Shown in pieces: positions 35,260 through 43,416 of a DNA stretch of 44,561 nt. The DNA comes from Marinoscillum furvescens DSM 4134 (GTDB lineage: Bacteria > Bacteroidota > Bacteroidia > Cytophagales > Cyclobacteriaceae). The stretch lies in the NCBI RefSeq assembly GCF_003386095.1, contig NZ_QREG01000033.1:1-44561 (forward strand), written 5' to 3'. Each line of letters begins with the position of its first letter. Positions within the stretch are counted from its first letter, which is position 1. The notes under the pieces were generated by a model. That model was not told where the DNA came from and did no database searches. It worked only from the letters and a program-made list of their open reading frames with translations. The translations under genes and the position numbers were made by a program.

Positions 35260-36777
35260 ATGAAGAAAATTTTCTTGCGCATGATGAAGTATGCGCTTAT
35301 CGCTGTTGTATTCTTTGCATTGCTCATTTTGGTACTTTGGCTTTATCCACTCGCCGAGCCCCTTACCCAAAAATCTAGCGACCATAGCTACATCATCAAA
35401 GGTGTCAATATCGTAGATGCTGAAGCAGACACTGTCCTACATAATCAATTTGTATACATCAAAGGCGATCGCATTGAGCGGATCGCATCCGATGCTTTTA
35501 CGCCCGATGACGCTAACATGGTGCAAGTGGAAGGAACAGGCAAGTACCTTATCCCCGGCCTGTGGGACATGCATTCGCACCTTGCTTTTCAGATCGCTCC
35601 CCAGGTGATCATGCCGCTACACATTGCTCATGGTGTTACCAACATCCGAGACATGCAGGGCATCGTAAACATCAATGAAGAGCGGAGACAGTGGCGACAA
35701 GACATCCTGGCGGAGAAGCTGCTGGGGCCGCGGCTCATTGGCTTTGCCGACGAGATAGTAGGGGCCAACTATGATGAGCAGGACGTGGTGGAAGTTGTCA
35801 ACCGTACGGCCGCTGACCCGAATACCTTCATCAAAATCTATTCGGGCATATTATCAGAGCGCTATTTTGCGCTAGCGAAAGAAGCCAACGCCCGCGGGGT
35901 GGTCTTTGCTGGCCATTACCCCAATGCGATCAACCCAATAGATGCCTCCAATGCGGGTCAGCGAAGTTTTGAGCATGCCCACCTGTTTATCAAACACGCC
36001 AATCCGCTGGCGGATCAAAACCGGGAATACTACCGTGCGCTCTATTCGGATGAGGAGGTAGATGCCAGTGATCGGCCTTCGGTAGTCGCCATGTTGGAAG
36101 GTTTTGATGAAGAGCAGTTTAATGAACTGGTGGATGTAATGGTCAAAAATGAGACCTATTTCTGTCCGACCCATGTTACCAGAAGGTATGAGGCACTGGC
36201 CTATGATCAGGATTTTTTAGACGATCCCAATTTGCAATATGTGCCACCCCTGGTAGCGATGATCTGGAGCGACGATGCCTCGGGGATGCATGAGTATGCC
36301 AAACCTGACGGCATGCAAACCTATTTGGAAGATTTTTATACTAAGGGGCTAGAGCTGACCGGTCGGGCGCACGATAGTGGCGTGAAAGTGCTGGCCGGTA
36401 CGGACTCGTACGATCCCTATTCTTTTCCTGGCATTAGCCTGCATCAGGAGCTGGAAGAGTTGGTAAAAGCAGGGCTCACACCCGCCGAGGCACTGGTGAG
36501 CGCTACCTCCGAGCCGGCGGTATATTTTGGCGTAACTGCCGACTATGGTCGGGTAGAAGCCGGTAAAGTGGCCGATCTGCTGCTGCTCAGTAAAAACCCG
36601 CTAGAGGATATCCGCAACACCAGGACCATAGAGCGATTGTATTACAATGGCAATCAGTATGAAAAAACTGACCTGGAGGCCATGAAAACTTATGTGGCTG
36701 ACAATGCCTCAGGCATCAAAGGGTGGGCGCTATCCGTAAAGATGTTTTTGCGGCTTATGAAAGACAATAGGCATTAG
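35260..36777 (+). CDS. amidohydrolase family protein, membrane-anchored
   Basis: 505 residues. An N-terminal transmembrane helix (about 11-30, YALIAVVFFALLILVLWLYP) anchors the protein outward. The amidohydrolase TIM barrel has LIPGLWDMHSHLAF (HxH metal ligands), FIKIYSG (Lys), AGHYPN and FEHAHLF (His ligands), and LAGTDSY (Asp). The imidazolonepropionase-like C-terminal region follows (LVKAGLTPAEALVSATSEPAVYFGV ... GRVEAGKVADLLLLSKNPLEDI). It probably hydrolyses an amide or peptide-like substrate in the periplasm. Monocistronic. Confidence 0.9.
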   Translation: MKKIFLRMMKYALIAVVFFALLILVLWLYPLAEPLTQKSSDHSYIIKGVNIVDAEADTVLHNQFVYIKGDRIERIASDAFTPDDANMVQVEGTGKYLIPGLWDMHSHLAFQIAPQVIMPLHIAHGVTNIRDMQGIVNINEERRQWRQDILAEKLLGPRLIGFADEIVGANYDEQDVVEVVNRTAADPNTFIKIYSGILSERYFALAKEANARGVVFAGHYPNAINPIDASNAGQRSFEHAHLFIKHANPLADQNREYYRALYSDEEVDASDRPSVVAMLEGFDEEQFNELVDVMVKNETYFCPTHVTRRYEALAYDQDFLDDPNLQYVPPLVAMIWSDDASGMHEYAKPDGMQTYLEDFYTKGLELTGRAHDSGVKVLAGTDSYDPYSFPGISLHQELEELVKAGLTPAEALVSATSEPAVYFGVTADYGRVEAGKVADLLLLSKNPLEDIRNTRTIERLYYNGNQYEKTDLEAMKTYVADNASGIKGWALSVKMFLRLMKDNRH

Positions 36778-37067
36778 TAGGTGGTCTTTTATCCGGAGGT
36801 GGTGATAGGAGCAATTGGCGATGAATGAGCCCCAATTTAGAGCCGGGCTTACCGGGTATGTTCACCTCTTACGTTAAACAATTTACAGTCTTTCATTTTC
36901 CCGCCACTTCAGGTACGAGAGAATCTGTGTCTGATTAAATGCACCTGTTTCTAAGGCTTTGCTTGATTGCTATAGGTTAAAACCGTACTTTCAATTTTTA
37001 ACCGCCAGAATTAGGCTCAACCAGCTTTTATCTGCGGTGACTATTCAATTCACTAACCAATTTAACT

Positions 37068-38486
37068 ATGAAGTCACCATTATTCGGAGTACTTTTTGCC
37101 TTATTATTTTCCAACACAGTGTTCGCACAGTCCTTGCCCTCGGGGATTGTGATGAAAGAAATTACCGGAGGGACCTTTACCATGGGAAGCAACAACCTGA
37201 CGGGCTCGCCTGATCAGCAGGCTGCTGCACCCGAACACGAAGTGACGGTGAGTGCTTACACCCTTAGTGAGGCGGAAATCACCAATGCTCAATACGTGGA
37301 ATTTCTGAATGCCGCTTATGCAGACGGTCTGGTGGAAGTCACCACCGGCACAGCAGGGCCTGATAAAGACAAGCAACTCATTACAGGTACTAGCTCCTCA
37401 TCATACAGCGGAAAAGTGCTTTATACCCTGGATGGAACCCGGGTAATGAAAGATCACGACAATGATGACGGGGATAATAACCCCTTCACTGGTGTAATAG
37501 AGCCAGAAAACCCGCTCAATATTGCTTATATAGGTTTCGATTCCTCGTCCAAGAAATTTTATGTGAAAGACCCACATGATGCTGGTGATTTTCATTGGAA
37601 AAACCTGTGCGACTATTACGATTATGGAACTAAGCAGGGAAGCTTTGAGTCTACACTGAAAAATGATTTTGAAGACTGGAGTGGGGCAGGGCTCAAACTG
37701 TCCACAGAGCTTGAAGGCTGGACAGAAGCCAATCCCTCGGCAGCAAAAAACCTCCCTACAAAAGCAGAGGTTTCGGACTGGCCGGTGACCTTTATCCGAT
37801 GGTGGGGAGCAAAGGCGTTTGCCATCTACTATGACCTGGACCTTCCCACCGAAGCACAATGGGAGTTTGCAGCAAAAGGAGGCAAAGATTTTAAGTACGC
37901 CGTGCATGATGGTGCGGATGTGGCTGATGCCAATTGGAATCAGGAAAAACTAAAAGTAGCTACCCATCACGTACGGGCTGCAGTTAGTGGTACGGCCAAT
38001 CCTTTCGGCCTGTATAACCTCGCTGGCAATGCGTGGGAGTGGATCGCTGACAACTATGTAGCCCCGTATGCTACGTCTGCTGCCACAGACCCCAACATTC
38101 AGGTGTCAGGGTCAACACTACGATGCTGGAGAGGAGGCTCCTGGAATTACCATGAAGCTACTTTGCAGTCTGCTATGAGATTTTCAGACGAAGAGGACCG
38201 TGGCAATGACCATTTCGGATTTCGTATAGCTGGATCGGTAGAGGCTGAGGTGATACTTGAGGGAGCTCAAGGTAAACTATATCTCTATCCTAATCCCGCA
38301 AGCGATCGGGTGCACATAAATCTTCCCAACCAGGAGGTTGTCTCCATAGAGCTGTATTCGATCAGTGGCCGATGGATCAGGTCGATACCGGTGGGTGGGG
38401 GAAATGTAATCGATGTAAGTGATTTGGATAAAGGATATTACCTACTTCGTGTCGGTAGCCAAACACACAGACTAATCATTCAATAA
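37068..38486 (+). CDS. secreted FGE-sulfatase-domain (SUMF1) protein with T9SS sorting domain
   Basis: 472 residues with a signal peptide (ending VFAQ). The formylglycine-generating-enzyme-like domain spans about 25-395: MKEITGGTFTMGSNN, EHEVTVSAYTLSEAEITNAQYVEFLN, then DLPTEAQWEFAAKGG, NPFGLYNLAGNAWEWIADNY, RCWRGGSWNYHEATLQSAMRF and HFGFRIA. It ends with a type A sorting domain (about 400-472; LYLYPNPASDRVHIN, GYYLLRVG, HRLIIQ), so it should be released or attached at the cell surface through T9SS. An insertion after residue ~90 enlarges the FGE fold. No sulfatase gene is adjacent; the cysteine pair of true FGE enzymes was not seen, so it may not be catalytic. Confidence 0.88.
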   Translation: MKSPLFGVLFALLFSNTVFAQSLPSGIVMKEITGGTFTMGSNNLTGSPDQQAAAPEHEVTVSAYTLSEAEITNAQYVEFLNAAYADGLVEVTTGTAGPDKDKQLITGTSSSSYSGKVLYTLDGTRVMKDHDNDDGDNNPFTGVIEPENPLNIAYIGFDSSSKKFYVKDPHDAGDFHWKNLCDYYDYGTKQGSFESTLKNDFEDWSGAGLKLSTELEGWTEANPSAAKNLPTKAEVSDWPVTFIRWWGAKAFAIYYDLDLPTEAQWEFAAKGGKDFKYAVHDGADVADANWNQEKLKVATHHVRAAVSGTANPFGLYNLAGNAWEWIADNYVAPYATSAATDPNIQVSGSTLRCWRGGSWNYHEATLQSAMRFSDEEDRGNDHFGFRIAGSVEAEVILEGAQGKLYLYPNPASDRVHINLPNQEVVSIELYSISGRWIRSIPVGGGNVIDVSDLDKGYYLLRVGSQTHRLIIQ

Positions 38487-38492
38487 TTATTT

Positions 38493-38536
38493 AACCACCA
38501 GATACAGCGCAGGCGCTGTATCTGGTGGTTTTTTAC
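38493..38536 (+). terminator. strong Rho-independent terminator
   Basis: An 18-bp perfect stem, AACCACCAGATACAGCGC (38493-38510) and its complement (38513-38530), with a two-base nominal loop and a T-run. It ends the FGE-domain gene. Confidence 0.92.
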
Positions 38537-38550
38537 TGGCTCTCCTAAGT

Positions 38551-38715
38551 CTTCAACCATCGCTAGAACTTCACAGGCGACAATGCACGCCCGGAGTTTA
38601 ACAGGGTGTTTCGGTGAGCTATGATGTAAAAAAGTGCCACCTCAGGTCGCGTAGGTTACGATGAGGTGGCTTATGTATTTTGAGTCTAGCAATTAAATAA
38701 TGGCTTGTGTTTTAC
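38551..38715. repeat. ~165-bp direct repeat, copy 1 (gene tail plus terminator)
   Basis: Closely similar to 44162-44328 in the same orientation, starting at CTTCAAC and ending near TTTAC. It includes the last ~9 codons of the 38686-39012 gene and its terminator hairpin. The mostly identical stretch AGGCGACAATGCACGCCCGG lies downstream of the terminator. The two copies bracket the peptide-export locus. Confidence 0.85.
38627..38670 (-). terminator. terminator of the 38686-39012 gene
   Basis: GCCACCTC (38636-38643) and GAGGTGGC (38663-38670), with a T-run on the minus strand from the A-run at 38628-38633. The equivalent in copy 2 is at 44246-44282 and keeps the stem with different inner pairs. 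Confidence 0.85.
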
Positions 38716-39012
38716 AGCTACAAACTCACTTCGGTCTGGGTCTTGACAAGCCAATGCAGAATTGATCAGGGTGGGAGCAAGTAGATAAATCTCCTTGCGC
38801 TCAGACGTAGAATCGGACATAATACTTATTCCGTGTTCTGTTCTGTCAAAATCATCCAGTTTTGGGTAAATGCCGTGTTGGTCAAAAGAAAAGAATAGAC
38901 CTCTGGCCCTTTCGATAGTCACATAAGTCATCGTAAATTCAGTGTCCGGGCATAAACAGGACTGCATGAAATCAAGTCCATATAATGCGAGCAGCGTGAT
39001 GAATTTTTTCAT
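38686..39012 (-). CDS. hypothetical lipoprotein
   Basis: 108 residues with a short signal and lipobox-like FMQSC at Cys19. The mature part is small and beta-like (FTMTYVTIERARGLFFSFDQHGIYP ... ERKEIYLLAPTLINSALACQDPD), with a second pair of Cys. No family recognised. Its last codons and terminator are duplicated at 44296-44331, where an IS66 element has taken the rest, so a paralog probably once stood there. Confidence 0.68.
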   Translation of the reverse strand: MKKFITLLALYGLDFMQSCLCPDTEFTMTYVTIERARGLFFSFDQHGIYPKLDDFDRTEHGISIMSDSTSERKEIYLLAPTLINSALACQDPDRSEFVAVKHKPLFNC

Positions 39013-39233
39013 TGGGGGATTGATAGTAATGGCTGGATGTTTTTTGGCTGGATCTAATTCAAAGCATTAGTATTTGCAATAATAGTACGAAACGTTGTAT
39101 TAATTAAAGAAATTATGTAGCTCAAGAATGTTGAAGGATAACATTATTTGTGTTTTTAAAAACGGTTTCATAGCTTCATCCTTACAAATATTCAATTGCA
39201 GTTGTTTGTAATTGAAATTTAGTTGCCGCCGCT

Positions 39234-40406
39234 ATGAAAAACCGACTGTTCCCCGAAGGATTTATTGGGTTATCCATTGAATCCTATACTTTCCGAATTA
39301 AGCCACGTTCTAAGGCTATTTACCTGACACTTCTTACTTTCCTGTTGGTCTCAATGATCCTTTTACCATTTGTAAAAATTGAGGTGTCAAGGTCTGTAAG
39401 AGGTCAAGTTTCTTCATCTGAAGACCGTCATTTTATTTCAAGTCCTGTAAGTGCTCGTGTTACGTATAGTCATCTAAAAGAAGACCAACAAGTTTTCGAG
39501 GGTGACACCTTGTTAAGATTTGATCATGAGGTTTTAAAAATTGAGCTGTTTCAACAAAATTCTGATGCTAAAGAATTGGGCCTTTTTCTGACAGATCTAG
39601 AGGGGCTATTAAATGATTCATCTGTGAATTTAAAAACCGACAGATTCAAAAGTGAATTGCTTGAATTTACTTCATCATTAAAAAAGCTAGAGATTACAAG
39701 GAATAACCTTAGAAAACAATTTATCAGGCAACAGAAACTCTTCGATGCAGAAGTGATTTCGGAATTGCAATATGAAGAAGCTAAGCTACCCTTTGATCAG
39801 ATAAATGCAGAAATCGCAATTTTAAAAGAAAGTCAAAGGTCAAAATGGGAAATGGCCTTATTAGAACTAGAACGAAGACTTTCATCGGTTAAAAATCGGA
39901 TTAATCAATTGAAGGAGGAAATCGACAACAGATGTGTCATAGCCCCCGCTTCAGGGTCATTGCAGAATGTTTTGGTCGTCAAAGAAGGCCAGTTTCTTCA
40001 TTCAGGGACTAAGTTGGCAGAGGTTTCGCCAGGTGACAGCTTAGTAATTTCATGTTTAGTGGCGCCATGGGATATTGGCTTGTTGAGGGTTAATCAGTCG
40101 GCAACCTTTAGAGTCGATGCATTCAACTACAACGAATGGGGAATGTTGGAAGGTCAAATAAAACAAATATCTAGTGATGTCTACATGCAAGACGGGCACC
40201 CGTTTTTTCTAGTGAAGTGTTCGTTAGTCAAAGACTTTCTCTCATTGGGCAATGGGTTTGAAGGTAAATTAAAGAAAGGAATGACTGTGCAGGCGAATTT
40301 TATTGTTGCAGAGCGTAGCCTTTATAGACTATTGTATGATCATGTGGACAATTGGGTAAACCCTATGAATAGGCCAAATAATATCGCTTCCAAATCACCA
40401 AAATAA
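39234..40406 (+). CDS. HlyD-family membrane fusion protein of a peptide exporter
   Basis: 390 residues with one N-terminal transmembrane helix (about 30-48, YLTLLTFLLVSMILLPF). It has the HlyD layout: a lipoyl-like half (VRGQVSSSEDRHFISSPVSARVTYSHLKEDQQVFEGDTLLRFD), a long central coiled coil (about 95-225), the other lipoyl half (CVIAPASGSLQNVLVVKEGQFLHSGTKLAEV) and a C-terminal beta-barrel. It connects the inner-membrane ABC transporter to an outer-membrane channel. It overlaps the transporter gene by one base. The A/T-rich codon use differs from the core genes to the left. Confidence 0.9.
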   Translation: MKNRLFPEGFIGLSIESYTFRIKPRSKAIYLTLLTFLLVSMILLPFVKIEVSRSVRGQVSSSEDRHFISSPVSARVTYSHLKEDQQVFEGDTLLRFDHEVLKIELFQQNSDAKELGLFLTDLEGLLNDSSVNLKTDRFKSELLEFTSSLKKLEITRNNLRKQFIRQQKLFDAEVISELQYEEAKLPFDQINAEIAILKESQRSKWEMALLELERRLSSVKNRINQLKEEIDNRCVIAPASGSLQNVLVVKEGQFLHSGTKLAEVSPGDSLVISCLVAPWDIGLLRVNQSATFRVDAFNYNEWGMLEGQIKQISSDVYMQDGHPFFLVKCSLVKDFLSLGNGFEGKLKKGMTVQANFIVAERSLYRLLYDHVDNWVNPMNRPNNIASKSPK

Positions 40407-42583
40407 TGATGAAATCTACTCTAATTAGACAGAGGGACATTACTGATTGTGGAGCTGCTTGTCTAGCCTCTGTAGCAGCTCACTACCACCTCAATCTTCC
40501 AGTTGCTAAAATAAGGCAAATAGCTGGGACAGATAGTAAAGGGACAAATGCGCTTGGGATCGTTGAAGCGGCTGAAAAGCTCGGTTTTTCCGCTAAGGGT
40601 GTTCGAGGAGGAATGGATGCATTGCATGGGATTCCAGTTCCGACCATTGCTCATGTGGTGATGAAAGACGTATTACATCATTACGTGGTGATCTATGCGG
40701 TTACTAATCAGGTTGTTAAAGTGATGGATCCGGCTCTTGGTAAAATCGAATCATATAGTCTGGCGGATTTCGAAACTATTTGGTCTGGAGTATTAATACT
40801 ACTCATGCCAAATGAGAAATTTAAGAAGGGAGATGAGCGGGTTTCTGTGGCTAGCCGATTTTGGTTTTTGTTAAGCCCTCATAGGAGTATTTTGATTCAA
40901 TCACTTGTCGGAGCTATGGTTTTTACACTTATAGGGTTGACTACAGCTATTTACGTTCAAAAGATAGTTGATCATGTGCTGCCAACACAGAATCTCAACC
41001 TGCTTAATGTGTTAAGTCTTGGAATGCTTGCTCTTTTAGGGATTCAGTTTGTAATCAATACATTCAAATCCTTGTTTGTCTTAAAGACTGGTCAGCAAAT
41101 AGACGCTCGTCTAATTTTAGGGTATTATAAACACCTGTTAAGCTTGCCTCAACGCTTCTTTGATACCATGCGTACAGGTGAGATCATCAGCCGAATCAAT
41201 GATGCAGTAAAAATTCGAGTGTTTATCAATGAAATGGCCATTGATATTTTAGTTAATTGTTTTGTTCTGATTTTTTCATTTGGGTTGATGTTTACTTATT
41301 ACTGGAAGCTAGCATCGATTGTCTTGTTAGTTGTTCCTGTTTACTTTATCATCTATTGGTTTACTAACCGACTCAATCGTAAAGTAGAGCGCAACGTTAT
41401 GGAATGCTCTGCGGAGTTAGAATCCCAATTGGTAGAGTCAATAAGTAGCGTAAGAACGATTAAATCTTTTGGTTTAGAATATCATGCCAACTTAAAAACT
41501 GAGTTAAGATTTGTTCGACTTATGGACAGCATATATAAGTCGGGGTTAAATGGTATTTTTTCATCTAATACCTCTCAATTAACCTCACGTTTATTCACCA
41601 TTGTTTTACTGTGGATAGGTGCTGGCTATGTTGTGGATCAGACTATAACACCTGGTGAATTGATGTCTTTTTATGCTATTATAGGATATTTCACTGGTCC
41701 TGTGAGTAGTCTTATTGGTGCCAATAAGTCCTATCAGAACGCCATGATTGCGGCGGATCGTTTATTTGAAGTTATGGATCTTGAGGGTGTGCAGAATGCG
41801 GAGGGGATAAAATTGAGTCGGGACGACTTAGGAGATATCAATTTTAAAAATGTCAGGTTTAGGTATGGGACGCGCAAGACTGTATTTGAGGGATTAAACC
41901 TTACTATTAAAAAAGGATCTTTCACAGCGGTGGTAGGTGAGAGCGGATCTGGAAAGTCAACAATTGCTTCATTATTGAAAAGAATGTACCCAATAGATGA
42001 GGGGAAAATACTAATAGGTGCCCATGAAATTAATAGTATTGAACGAGATAGTTTCAATGAGCTGATATCTATTGTGCCTCAAGAGGTAGATTTATTTGCT
42101 GGGTCTGTAATTGAAAATGTTGCTCTTGGTGAGTTCCAACCTGATACGAAACGAATCATGAAGCTGGCACAACAACTTGGACTGCTGGATTTCATCAATG
42201 AATTGCCCAATGGATTCGGTAGCTATCTAGGTGAAAATGGGGTGAACTTGTCTGGTGGGCAGCGCCAGCGATTAGCCATTCTTCGTGCGCTTTATTCTGA
42301 TCCTGAAATAATCATATTTGATGAGGCTACATCTGCTCTTGACGCTAAGTCAGAGCAGCTGGTCATTGAGACCATGCTTCAATTGAAAGATCAGGGTAAA
42401 ACCATATTAACAATTTCCCATAAACTCAACACTGTAGCCATGGCCGACAGACTTCTTATACTTGATAATGGAAATATTGTTGGAGAAGGCACCCATGAGG
42501 AGTTGCTCAAAGGAAATGCCGACTATCAATTCCTATGGAATCGGCAAACAGGACAGCCGTTGGTCACTAGTCCATACATCTGA
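40406..42583 (+). CDS. C39 peptidase-containing ABC transporter (bacteriocin exporter type)
   Basis: 725 residues. The N-terminal C39 peptidase (about 1-135) has a full catalytic set: oxyanion Gln9, Cys15 in TDCGAACL, His92 in LHHYVV and Asp108 in VMDPA. A six-helix ABC membrane domain follows (about 155-430), then the ATPase (about 470-725) with Walker A GESGSGKST, signature LSGGQRQRLAILRAL and Walker B IIIFDEATSALD. Such proteins cleave double-glycine leaders and export the mature peptide. Two matching precursors lie 0.4 kb downstream. Confidence 0.96.
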   Translation: MMKSTLIRQRDITDCGAACLASVAAHYHLNLPVAKIRQIAGTDSKGTNALGIVEAAEKLGFSAKGVRGGMDALHGIPVPTIAHVVMKDVLHHYVVIYAVTNQVVKVMDPALGKIESYSLADFETIWSGVLILLMPNEKFKKGDERVSVASRFWFLLSPHRSILIQSLVGAMVFTLIGLTTAIYVQKIVDHVLPTQNLNLLNVLSLGMLALLGIQFVINTFKSLFVLKTGQQIDARLILGYYKHLLSLPQRFFDTMRTGEIISRINDAVKIRVFINEMAIDILVNCFVLIFSFGLMFTYYWKLASIVLLVVPVYFIIYWFTNRLNRKVERNVMECSAELESQLVESISSVRTIKSFGLEYHANLKTELRFVRLMDSIYKSGLNGIFSSNTSQLTSRLFTIVLLWIGAGYVVDQTITPGELMSFYAIIGYFTGPVSSLIGANKSYQNAMIAADRLFEVMDLEGVQNAEGIKLSRDDLGDINFKNVRFRYGTRKTVFEGLNLTIKKGSFTAVVGESGSGKSTIASLLKRMYPIDEGKILIGAHEINSIERDSFNELISIVPQEVDLFAGSVIENVALGEFQPDTKRIMKLAQQLGLLDFINELPNGFGSYLGENGVNLSGGQRQRLAILRALYSDPEIIIFDEATSALDAKSEQLVIETMLQLKDQGKTILTISHKLNTVAMADRLLILDNGNIVGEGTHEELLKGNADYQFLWNRQTGQPLVTSPYI

Positions 42584-42608
42584 AATCTTACATTAAATTC
42601 TTTATTTT

Positions 42609-42944
42609 ATGAATTTTGTAAAACAAATTGAAAGGATTCAGTTACTTAACAAGTTGATCATTCAGGAATCCACAGGTACGCCCGAAGAGCTGGCCAAGAG
42701 ATTGGGAATGAGCACACGGCAGCTGTATAACCTATTTGATTCGTTAAAATGTCTTGGCGTGAAAATAGGGTATAACAAGAAGCTCAAAACTTACTATTAT
42801 AAAGGCAACGCCTCCAGAATGGACGTTTCTTTCTCATTAACCTGGATCAATGATGGGGAGTGCGAAAAAATTTTTGGTGGAGTCGGACAGTGCAATTTTA
42901 TTTCACTTTACATGAATACCTTCGAATCAAGATTGACCGGTTAA
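42609..42944 (+). CDS. small HTH-domain protein, probable locus regulator
   Basis: 111 residues. The N-terminal half is an HTH_11/DeoR-like winged helix (IERIQLLNKLIIQESTGTPEELAKRLGMSTRQLYNLFDSLKCLGVKIGYN). The C-terminal half is a short beta-like tail ending SRLTG with two Cys, and resembles no sensor known to me. It lies between the transporter and the precursor genes, so it may control expression of the peptides; the target site was not found. It lacks the kinase/pheromone set of classic class II loci. Confidence 0.8.
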   Translation: MNFVKQIERIQLLNKLIIQESTGTPEELAKRLGMSTRQLYNLFDSLKCLGVKIGYNKKLKTYYYKGNASRMDVSFSLTWINDGECEKIFGGVGQCNFISLYMNTFESRLTG

Positions 42945-43003
42945 TCTAGAGGTGAAGCCCACAGCCTATAAATGTGGGTGTTATTTAAAATTATTATTCA
43001 ATC

Positions 43004-43168
43004 ATGGAAAATTTGAATGTAGTTGAACTAAGGCAAGATGAGCTTCAGGAGGTTGAGGGGGGGCAAAAAGGTCGTCCTCAGGGTAATGGTTATACCGGTC
43101 CTGGAGCATTTGATCAACAAGATGTAATTGATGCATGGAATTGCTTCTGGGCAGGTTATAATTCATAG
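43004..43168 (+). CDS. double-glycine precursor peptide 1 (bacteriocin-like)
   Basis: 54 residues. The leader of 20 residues, ending EVEGG, has L(-12), E(-8), L(-7), V(-4) and GG(-2,-1), the classic pattern cut by C39 peptidases. The 34-residue core begins QKGRPQGNGYTGPGAF, with a GxxxG spacing at core positions 3-7, and ends WNCFWAGYNS with one Cys. Too short for standard gene callers. It follows the exporter genes and lies 22 bases before the second precursor. Being an antimicrobial peptide is an inference; a signalling peptide is the alternative. Confidence 0.85.
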   Translation: MENLNVVELRQDELQEVEGGQKGRPQGNGYTGPGAFDQQDVIDAWNCFWAGYNS

Positions 43169-43190
43169 TAACTTTAAAAATTAGATAACG

Positions 43191-43352
43191 ATGAAAAATT
43201 TAAAAGAAATTGAGAGTTCTGGCTTGATTTTGATGAAGAATCAAGAGCTAGAAAATGTTAACGGAGGATATGATTCATGTGACTTTTTTTATGATCTAGG
43301 GGCAGCTACAAGCATGTTTGTTACATGTCTTAGCTTTTATAGTCTAAGGTAA
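43191..43352 (+). CDS. double-glycine precursor peptide 2 (bacteriocin-like)
   Basis: 53 residues. The 26-residue leader ends ELENVNGG, with M(-12), E(-8), L(-7), V(-4) and GG, the same pattern as peptide 1. The 27-residue core (YDSCDFFYDLGAAT, then a hydrophobic SMFVTCLSFYSLR end) has two Cys at core positions 4 and 20 that could form a disulphide, plus a GAATS stretch. It was missed by ordinary gene calling because of its size. Together with peptide 1 it suggests a two-component bacteriocin; this is not proven. Confidence 0.83.
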   Translation: MKNLKEIESSGLILMKNQELENVNGGYDSCDFFYDLGAATSMFVTCLSFYSLR

Positions 43353-43375
43353 CTTGTTGCCATTTATAACTTATC

Positions 43376-43410
43376 AAGTCAACTATATTTGGTTGGCTTG
43401 ACTTCTTTTA
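43376..43410 (+). terminator. hairpin with T-run between the precursors and the CPBP gene
   Basis: AAGTCAA (43376-43382) pairs with TTGACTT (43398-43404), followed by CTTTTATT. A weak terminator or attenuator would let the peptides be made in excess over the downstream protease. Confidence 0.5.
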
Positions 43411-43416
43411 TTGCAA

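Noticed and set aside
43004-43352. Lanthipeptide or other post-translationally modified peptide cluster
   Set aside because: No LanM, LanB, radical-SAM or cyclodehydratase gene nearby; only leader cleavage and export are supported.
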